Shown piece by piece: positions 58,500-64,000 of a stretch of DNA of 64,000 nucleotides. Made by a program: the position numbers and the translations under genes. Within the stretch, counting starts at the first letter, position 1. Every line of letters begins with the position of its first letter. The notes under the pieces were generated by a model. The model saw nothing but the letters and a program-made list of their open reading frames with translations. It was not told where the DNA came from and made no database searches. This stretch comes from Venatoribacter cucullus (GTDB taxonomy: Bacteria; Pseudomonadota; Gammaproteobacteria; Pseudomonadales; Oceanobacteraceae). Location of the stretch: positions 1,736,001 through 1,800,000 of the forward strand of contig NZ_CP046056.1 in NCBI RefSeq assembly GCF_016132445.1, in the 5' to 3' direction.

Positions 58500-59783
58500 T
58501 TATTTGAATATCGGCGACCACGCAGGCTCCCTGACGTCACCGTATTTCGAGGGCAAGCGGAATTTCACATCACCGTCGACCGACACGGCGGCGAGAATGC
58601 TCCGGTTAGCTTCACTCGCGGCATAAATTACCATACTTCCATTGGGTGCAACACTGGGAGATTCGTCCAACTCTGTTTCACTGGTAAGAATGTGAACCAG
58701 ACCCGTCCGCATGTCCTGCGAGGCAATATGAAAGCGTCCGTTAGACTGGTGTACATACACCAGTTTACGGCCATCAGCGGTCATTCGTGCGCGGGCGTTG
58801 TAGTGCCCTTCAAAGGTAACCCGTTGTACGGCCAGAGTGCTGGTGTTCAGCTTATAAATTTGCGGACCACCGGCACGACTGGAGGTGAAATACAGATGTT
58901 TGCCATCAATATCCCACTGGGGTTCTGTGTCGATGGCATAGTGGTCAGTCATGCGCCGCACCTGCCGGGTCGCCAGATCCATCACGTAAATATCCGGGTT
59001 ACCCAGCTTCGACAAAACAAAGGCCAGCTGAGTTCCGTCCGGCGAGAAAGCCGGCGCACTGTTGGAGCCATTAAAAGCGACAATCTTTTCACGCTTGCCG
59101 GTGGCCAGCTGCTGGAAAAAGATTTCACTGCGGTCATTTTCAAACGACACATAAGCAATGGTTTTTCCATCCGGTGACCAGGCCGGGGAAATAATCGGGT
59201 GTTTGGAGCTGTAAATCAGCTGCTCACGGGCGCCATCGGCGTCGGCATAATTCAGATTAAAGCGGGTACGGCCACGATTGGTGGTCACGTACACCAGTTT
59301 GGTAGAAAACACGCCGGGCAAACCGGTGAGTTTTTCAAAAATATAATCACTGATGTAATGCGCCACATCGCGCAGCTGCGTGGCACTGCCACGCACCCGA
59401 TGCCGCAGAACCTCGGTACGCTGATGCACGTCCAGCACATGGAACTGAATGGCGTAACCACCGCCCGGCTGCAATTCCACCGCGCCAATCACGACAAAGT
59501 CCTGGCGCAAACGCGACCAGTCGGCGTAATTAACCTGGCTGAGCTGCACCGGTTTGCTGAGCATATTGGTTTCGGCCATGGTGCGGAAATAACCACTGTG
59601 CGACAGATTATTGCGCACAATGTCACTGATATTTTCCGGCAACGCTGTACTGCCCTGCCAATCAAAAGGCACCACAGCAACAGGAATGGCGCTTTGTTTT
59701 CCCTGTGTCACCTCAATGACCAGTTCTGCCTGAGCCACTGCGGCACATAACCACAGCAACAGTGTTACACCAGCTTTTACCAC
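58500..59783 (-). CDS. tolB: Tol-Pal system protein TolB
   Basis: Periplasmic protein with an N-terminal domain and a six-bladed beta-propeller (from about residue 190) made of repeats such as SPAWSPDGKTIAYVSFEND, SAPAFSPDGTQLAFV and EPQWDIDGKHLYFTSS. A signal peptide covers residues 1-19 (AAVAQAELV). It binds Pal and controls its distribution. The 427-residue length is normal. Its start overlaps the end of tolA by 7 bases. Confidence 0.98.
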   Translation of the reverse strand: MVKAGVTLLLWLCAAVAQAELVIEVTQGKQSAIPVAVVPFDWQGSTALPENISDIVRNNLSHSGYFRTMAETNMLSKPVQLSQVNYADWSRLRQDFVVIGAVELQPGGGYAIQFHVLDVHQRTEVLRHRVRGSATQLRDVAHYISDYIFEKLTGLPGVFSTKLVYVTTNRGRTRFNLNYADADGAREQLIYSSKHPIISPAWSPDGKTIAYVSFENDRSEIFFQQLATGKREKIVAFNGSNSAPAFSPDGTQLAFVLSKLGNPDIYVMDLATRQVRRMTDHYAIDTEPQWDIDGKHLYFTSSRAGGPQIYKLNTSTLAVQRVTFEGHYNARARMTADGRKLVYVHQSNGRFHIASQDMRTGLVHILTSETELDESPSVAPNGSMVIYAASEANRSILAAVSVDGDVKFRLPSKYGDVREPAWSPIFK

Positions 59784-60586
59784 GTTGCGTTCTCCGGTCG
59801 GAATTTTAAAGTTAAATTGCGGAAGCGCTGTTCAAACAAGCGGATATCATCCGGTACCGGCAGAGGGGATGCGCGCATCACTGCCTGCTCAACCGAACGG
59901 TCCAGCGCGGCATTACCACTGCTGCTTACCACCTGCACCTGAATCACCTCGCCGGTCGGCACCAGCTGAATGCGGACACTCACTTCCTGATCCGGGCGCA
60001 CTGACGGCGGATACCGCCATACGGAAGAAACCTTAGCGCGGATCTGTTCAATAAAATCGGCTTCCAGTACCGCGGCCCGTTCCGCCTGACGCCTGGCTTC
60101 CTGTTGTTCTTTCTGCTGTTGCGCCGCCTGTTCACGCGCCAGCTGTTCGGCCAGCGCCTGTTCCTGCTGACGTTGTTGTTCAGCCCGCTGGCGGTCTGCT
60201 TTTTCCTGCGCAGCTTTTTCCTTGGCGCGCTGTTCAGCGGCGGCTTTTTCTTTTAACGCCAGCGCCTGTTCACGTTTTTTCTGTTCGGCTAATTTACGTG
60301 CTGCTTCCTGCTCACGTTTTTTTTGCTCGGCTGCTTTTTTCTTTTGCTCGGCGGCACGCCGGGCCGCCAGTTCCTGCTGACGCTTGCGTTTTTCCGCCTC
60401 CAGCTTGCGCTGTTTTTCCGCCGCATTTTCTTCCTGAATCACTTGCGCAATCACATGCTGCGGCACCGGCTCAGGAATGCGTTGCGGTTCCGGCCAGTGC
60501 CAGAGCAGGGCTACAACCACCAGCCCGTGCAGCAGCACCGACACCAGCACCGGCAGCGAATAATGCTGTGGATTCAGCCAGTTCAT
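59777..60586 (-). CDS. tolA: Tol-Pal system protein TolA
   Basis: Inner-membrane protein that spans the periplasm and transmits force from TolQR to Pal-TolB. One N-terminal helix (residues 13-33), a long charged helical domain of Lys/Glu/Gln/Arg repeats (about 48-190, EKRKRQQELAARRAAEQKKK and like runs), and a C-terminal domain (about 195-269, FIEQIRAKVSSVWRYPPSV to RNLTLKFRPE). At 269 residues it is shorter than E. coli TolA (421), as in pseudomonad-like forms, mainly in domain II. Confidence 0.95.
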   Translation of the reverse strand: MNWLNPQHYSLPVLVSVLLHGLVVVALLWHWPEPQRIPEPVPQHVIAQVIQEENAAEKQRKLEAEKRKRQQELAARRAAEQKKKAAEQKKREQEAARKLAEQKKREQALALKEKAAAEQRAKEKAAQEKADRQRAEQQRQQEQALAEQLAREQAAQQQKEQQEARRQAERAAVLEADFIEQIRAKVSSVWRYPPSVRPDQEVSVRIQLVPTGEVIQVQVVSSSGNAALDRSVEQAVMRASPLPVPDDIRLFEQRFRNLTLKFRPENATW

Positions 60587-60587
60587 A

Positions 60588-61037
60588 TCAGCGGCGGGCC
60601 TGCGGATCAGGGGCTTCGGTAATCAGGCCAACATTATTAATACCCTGTGCCTGTAACCCACCCATCAGTTCAACCACTTTGCCGTAAGGCACCGCTTCAT
60701 CGCCACGGATCATCAGGCGGGTTTGCGGTACTTCGGCCACCACTTTACCGGCGTAATCCAGCACATCGCGCAGCATCATGGCGGTGGGATCAGCCTCGTC
60801 ACGCTCAATAAAATACAGCCCGCGTTCATTCACGGTAATAATAATAGTACTGTCATCAGGGTCGATTTCCGTCGGTTTGGAATCCACATCGGGTAAATTA
60901 ACCGGTACGGTCTGCACCAGCATGGGGGCCGTCACCATAAAAATAATCAGCAGTACCAGCATCACGTCGATATAAGGCACGACGTTAATTTCAGCCACCG
61001 GGCGACGCTTGGCTACCGGCGAGGACATTGGTTCCAT
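60588..61037 (-). CDS. tolR: Tol-Pal system protein TolR
   Basis: ExbD-like membrane protein of the TolQR proton-driven motor. Single helix at about residues 21-41 (VVPYIDVMLVLLIIFMVTAP) includes the critical Asp (YIDVML). The periplasmic domain follows (149 residues total). It starts 5 bases after tolQ ends, and tolA starts right after it. Confidence 0.97.
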   Translation of the reverse strand: MEPMSSPVAKRRPVAEINVVPYIDVMLVLLIIFMVTAPMLVQTVPVNLPDVDSKPTEIDPDDSTIIITVNERGLYFIERDEADPTAMMLRDVLDYAGKVVAEVPQTRLMIRGDEAVPYGKVVELMGGLQAQGINNVGLITEAPDPQARR

Positions 61038-61042
61038 ACAAT

Positions 61043-61759
61043 TTACTCCGCCACTTTACGGACAGCGTCGGTTTTGCTGTTGTGCTGCAGTTTTAATGAC
61101 TGGCGATACAACAGCGAGGCAAATTCATCGGCAAAGGTGTACATACCACTGACCTGGCGCTCGACCCGGCTGGCATAACGATTATAAAAAATAACCGCCG
61201 GAATCGCGGCAAACAGACCCATGGCGGTAGCAATCAGCGCTTCAGAAATACCCGGTGCCACAGTGGCAATGGTGGCTTGTTTCACCATCGCCAGCCCCTG
61301 GAACGAATGCATAATCCCCCACACGGTACCGAATAAGCCGATATACGGGCTGGTCGAACCGACGGTAGCCAGAAACGGCAGATGGGTATCCAGTGCTTCC
61401 GCCTCGCGGGTAATGGCAATGCGCATCGCCCGTTGTACTCCGGCCATTAAGGCATCCGGATCGGTGCTGTTTTGCTGGCGCATTTTGCTGAATTCTTTCA
61501 GCCCGGCCATAAAGACATTTTCAACCCCGCTGGGGTCGGGTTTTTGCTGGCACTCGCGGTATAGCTCATTCAGGTCAATACCGGACCAGAAGCGCTCTTC
61601 AAAATCCAGCAGCTGGGCACGGCTGGCATTCAGCAACCGCCCCCGCTGTACAATAACGACCCAGCTCACCACCGAGGCCGCCAGCAGCGTCAGCATCACC
61701 AGCTGCACGACAAAACTGGCATTGATAATAAGGGCAAAGACCGACATTTGTTCGTTCAC
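61043..61759 (-). CDS. tolQ: Tol-Pal system protein TolQ
   Basis: MotA/ExbB-type proton channel subunit with TolR. Three helices: about residues 10-32, 130-155 and 165-190, with the conserved GLFGTVWGIMHSFQGL and PGISEALIATAMGLFAAIPAVI regions. The start is GTG at 61759 (VNEQMSVFALI) preceded by AGGAG at 5-base spacing; the TTG at 61777 contains that ribosome-binding site and is unlikely. 239 residues. Confidence 0.97.
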   Translation of the reverse strand: MNEQMSVFALIINASFVVQLVMLTLLAASVVSWVVIVQRGRLLNASRAQLLDFEERFWSGIDLNELYRECQQKPDPSGVENVFMAGLKEFSKMRQQNSTDPDALMAGVQRAMRIAITREAEALDTHLPFLATVGSTSPYIGLFGTVWGIMHSFQGLAMVKQATIATVAPGISEALIATAMGLFAAIPAVIFYNRYASRVERQVSGMYTFADEFASLLYRQSLKLQHNSKTDAVRKVAE

Positions 61760-61782
61760 AACAGCTCCTGATTTCAAACAAG

Positions 61783-62196
61783 TTAAAAGGCCGGCAAATT
61801 GCCCAGTGCCTGAATAAGTTCCGCCGGTAAGGCGCGGGGCCGGCCAGCCGTGTTGATGCAGGCCAGTTCAATATGACCATCCAGCAACAATGTGCGGTTA
61901 CACGTTTCTTCACAACGCCACACCTGCTGTTGCAACGTCAGCCCGGTGCGCCGATGTTTTTCGATAACCACGGTGGCGATAAGTTCATCGTCCAGTTTTG
62001 CCGGAGCACGATAGCGCAGCTGCACATCGCGTACCACGATCAGAATATCGTCCTGACGAAATTTTTCCTGCGCCAGCCCCAGAGTGCGCAACCATTCGGT
62101 GCGGGCGCGCTCCAGATAGCGCAGATAATTGGCGTAATACACAATGCCGCCGGCGTCGGTGTCTTCAATGTATACGCGCAGCGGCCATTCAAACAT
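61783..62196 (-). CDS. ybgC: Tol-Pal associated acyl-CoA thioesterase YbgC
   Basis: 4-hydroxybenzoyl-CoA thioesterase-type hotdog protein of 137 residues, conserved first gene of tol-pal operons. The active-site region is [28 protein letters not shown], with the catalytic Asp in DAGG. It overlaps the ruvB end by 8 bases and is followed by tolQ after 23 bases. It acts on short-chain or acyl-ACP thioesters; the reason for its link to Tol-Pal is unclear. Confidence 0.95.
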   Translation of the reverse strand: MFEWPLRVYIEDTDAGGIVYYANYLRYLERARTEWLRTLGLAQEKFRQDDILIVVRDVQLRYRAPAKLDDELIATVVIEKHRRTGLTLQQQVWRCEETCNRTLLLDGHIELACINTAGRPRALPAELIQALGNLPAF

Positions 62197-63217
62197 CGTT
62201 GTTCTGTCCGAAGCGCGCCGGCAGATCGATACCGAAATGCAGATACGCCAGTTTGGTCGCCATGCGGCCGCGCGGCGTGCGGGTAATGTAGCCCTGCTGC
62301 ATCAGGTAGGGTTCGAGCACGTCTTCAATGGTGTCACGTTCTTCACCAATGGAGGCGGCCAGACTGTCGACCCCGGCCGGACCGCCGTCGTATTTTTCCA
62401 GCAGCGTCAGTAATAAACGCCGGTCCATATGGTCAAACCCCTGCGCATCGACGCTGAGCATATTCAGGGCGGCATCGGCACAGGCATGGTTAACCGTGCC
62501 ATCGCCTTTTACCTGGGCGTAATCACGCACCCGGCGTAATAAACGGTTGGCAATCCGCGGCGTACCCCGGGCGCGGCGGGCAATTTCGCGGGCACCTTTT
62601 TCATCCACGCTTAATTCCATTAAGCGGCCGGAACGGGCCACGATATGGGCCAGATCATCAATGTTGTAAAACTCCAGTCGCTGCACAATGCCGAAGCGGT
62701 CGCGCAGCGGTGAGGTCAGCAGGCCGGCGCGGGTGGTAGCCCCCACCAGCGTAAAGGGGGGTAAATCAATTTTAATCGAGCGCGCCGCCGGGCCTTCGCC
62801 GACCATAATATCCAGCTGATAATCTTCCATGGCCGGATACAGCACTTCTTCCACCGCCGGATTCAGGCGGTGAATTTCGTCGATAAACAGCACATCGCCT
62901 TCTTCCAGATTGGTGAGCAGCGCCGCCAGGTCACCGGCTTTTTCCAGCACCGGACCGGAAGTGGATTTTATTTTCACCCCCATTTCTTCGGCAATAATAT
63001 TGGCCAGGGTGGTTTTCCCCAGCCCCGGTGGGCCGAATACCAGCGTATGGTCAAGCGCTTCACCGCGGCCACGGGCCGCGCCGATAAAAATTTCCATCTG
63101 CTCGCGTACTTTGGGCTGGCCAATGTAATCGCTGAGCGAACGCGGCCGGATGGCGCGGTCAAACTGTTCTTCACCCGGCACCGGCTGCGGACTGATAAAG
63201 CGATCGGTTTCAATCAT
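62189..63217 (-). CDS. ruvB: Holliday junction branch migration ATPase RuvB
   Basis: Hexameric AAA+ motor moving Holliday junctions with RuvA. Walker [15 protein letters not shown], Walker B FIDEIHRL, sensor [18 protein letters not shown] and the C-terminal winged helix [20 protein letters not shown] are intact over 342 residues. It follows ruvA and overlaps ybgC. No LexA box is seen in the ruvA-ruvB interval. Confidence 0.99.
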   Translation of the reverse strand: MIETDRFISPQPVPGEEQFDRAIRPRSLSDYIGQPKVREQMEIFIGAARGRGEALDHTLVFGPPGLGKTTLANIIAEEMGVKIKSTSGPVLEKAGDLAALLTNLEEGDVLFIDEIHRLNPAVEEVLYPAMEDYQLDIMVGEGPAARSIKIDLPPFTLVGATTRAGLLTSPLRDRFGIVQRLEFYNIDDLAHIVARSGRLMELSVDEKGAREIARRARGTPRIANRLLRRVRDYAQVKGDGTVNHACADAALNMLSVDAQGFDHMDRRLLLTLLEKYDGGPAGVDSLAASIGEERDTIEDVLEPYLMQQGYITRTPRGRMATKLAYLHFGIDLPARFGQNNDV

Positions 63218-63235
63218 AGAATTTCCTTAGCGCCA

Positions 63236-63844
63236 TTACTGGCTGAGGGTGCTGCGCAGGGCCAGCCGGATCATATCCTCCGGGCTGCTGGCCTGAGCCG
63301 CCACTTTATTCAGCATTTTGGCGGCGTCCTGCGGCTTATACCCCAGTGCCACCAGTGCGCCTTCGGCTTCGCGCAGCATGGCATCGGTACTGGCCTGCTC
63401 GCTGCTGTCCGCCGCCACCCACAACGGGGCCGGCGCATCCCATTCGGTTAAGCGATCGCGCATTTCCACGATCAGGCGCTCGGCGGTTTTCTTTCCCACA
63501 CCCGGTAATTTGGTTAAGGCGGCAATGTCTTCGTTGTGAACGCAGATGGCAAAGGCTTTGGCGTCCATACCCGACAAAATGGCCAGCGCCATTTTCGGGC
63601 CAACCCCACTCACCTTAATTAAGGTGCGGAATAGCGTGCGCTGATTTTTATCGCTGAAACCGTACAGCTGGTGCGCGTCTTCACGGATGGATAAATGGGT
63701 ATATAGGGTGGCCGGCGAACCAATGGCACCCAGCATGGCAAAGGTGGAAATGGGGGCCAGAATTTCGTAGCCGACACCGTTAACATCGAGCAGTAATTCC
63801 GGTGCCTGCTTCTCTACAATAACGCCCTGCAAACGTCCGATCAT
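63236..63844 (-). CDS. ruvA: Holliday junction DNA helicase subunit RuvA
   Basis: Tetrameric junction-binding subunit. The N-terminal OB domain (MIGRLQGVIVEKQAPELLLDVNGVGYEI), two HhH motifs (VSGVGPKMALAILSG and LPGVGKKTAERLIVEMRD) and the C-terminal RuvB-binding domain III (EGALVALGYKPQDAAKMLNKV) are all present in 202 residues. ATG at 63844. It follows ruvC and precedes ruvB. Confidence 0.98.
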   Translation of the reverse strand: MIGRLQGVIVEKQAPELLLDVNGVGYEILAPISTFAMLGAIGSPATLYTHLSIREDAHQLYGFSDKNQRTLFRTLIKVSGVGPKMALAILSGMDAKAFAICVHNEDIAALTKLPGVGKKTAERLIVEMRDRLTEWDAPAPLWVAADSSEQASTDAMLREAEGALVALGYKPQDAAKMLNKVAAQASSPEDMIRLALRSTLSQ

Positions 63845-63901
63845 GATGATTCTGCGGCTGGTTGATAAAGCCGCCTAGCCTACCAGTATGGCGGCAACGG
63901 C

Positions 63902-64000
63902 TCAACGCATGCGGCCGCGCGATACGCCAGTAATGCCCGCCTGCGCCGCCAGGCCGGCACTGGTATGAGCATGGCAGATGGCGATGGCCAGCGCATCGGC
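63902..64000 (-). CDS. ruvC: Crossover junction endonuclease RuvC, C-terminal fragment (cut by window edge)
   Basis: The last 32 residues of a minus-strand gene are visible: ADALAIAICHAHTSAGLAAQ and onwards to RMR, then TGA at 63904-63902. The Asp in DALAIAICHAH is one of the catalytic acidic residues of RuvC and the segment is its usual C-terminal helix. Order ruvC-ruvA-ruvB supports the call. The start is outside the window. Confidence 0.93.
   Translation of the reverse strand, partial: ADALAIAICHAHTSAGLAAQAGITGVSRGRMR

Overview
The window is a contiguous piece of a gammaproteobacterial chromosome. Gene content and order point to a marine Oceanospirillales-type or pseudomonad-related bacterium: Na+-translocating NADH:quinone reductase, the Entner-Doudoroff operon, PsrA next to LexA/SulA, a long GAPDH divergent from mfd, and a ruvCAB-ybgC-tolQRAB-pal-cpoB block. 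Species cannot be fixed from the sequence. From memory, two stretches follow the Pseudomonas aeruginosa PAO1 order closely: nqrF-A / gap / mfd / csiV / mtnP-like / nagZ / psrA / lexA / sulA (positions 10.7-27.3 kb), and purC / MBL / bamC / dapA / perM / tusA / M48 protease / nadA plus tRNA-Lys / cpoB / pal / tolBARQ / ybgC / ruvBAC (49.5-64 kb). Most of the window is core genome and almost gap-free.

Layout. 0-10.5 kb: fructosamine kinase (cut by the left edge), a 270-bp MITE-like element, pdxH, an RDD membrane protein, lptFG divergent from pepA, nitroreductase, a PAS-GGDEF cyclase, an unknown small protein, an SDR and a delta-9-type desaturase. 10.7-27.6 kb: nqrABCDEF, gap, mfd-csiV, then a peptidoglycan-recycling group (nagZ plus a signal-less YkuD enzyme) with MTI/MTA phosphorylase and psrA, divergent from the SOS unit lexA-sulA. 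27.7-36.8 kb: a His-rich protein, a YfaZ-like porin, htpG with a clear sigma-32 promoter, and a TPP-riboswitch-controlled operon thiC-thiO-thiS-thiG-thiDE. 36.8-41.5 kb: three hotdog thioesterases, a CheY/CheC/PAS signalling trio and an AraC regulator. 41.5-49.4 kb: zwf-pgl-edd-eda, tRNA-Asn, an FKBP lipoprotein, two unknown lipoproteins and a TIGR04219-type barrel. 49.5-56.7 kb: purC to nadA. 56.7-64 kb: two tRNA-Lys genes and the tol-pal/ruv block, with ruvC cut by the right edge.

How it fits together. The genes cover envelope building (LptFG, BamC, BepA-like protease, Tol-Pal, NagZ and L,D-carboxypeptidase recycling), central carbon and redox metabolism (ED pathway, GAPDH, Na+-NQR), cofactors (PLP, TPP, NAD) and DNA damage control (Mfd, LexA, SulA, RuvABC). 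Regulatory signals read directly from the bases are a TPP riboswitch, two LexA boxes, a PsrA-type dyad, a sigma-32 promoter whose -35 box lies inside the thiDE coding end, two tRNA promoters and about a dozen intrinsic terminators. I found no CRISPR array, complete IS, prophage or obvious defence island. The least-explained items are the MITE-like element, the YkuD enzyme beside nagZ, the CheY/CheC/PAS trio, the His-rich protein and the small Cys-rich lipoprotein.
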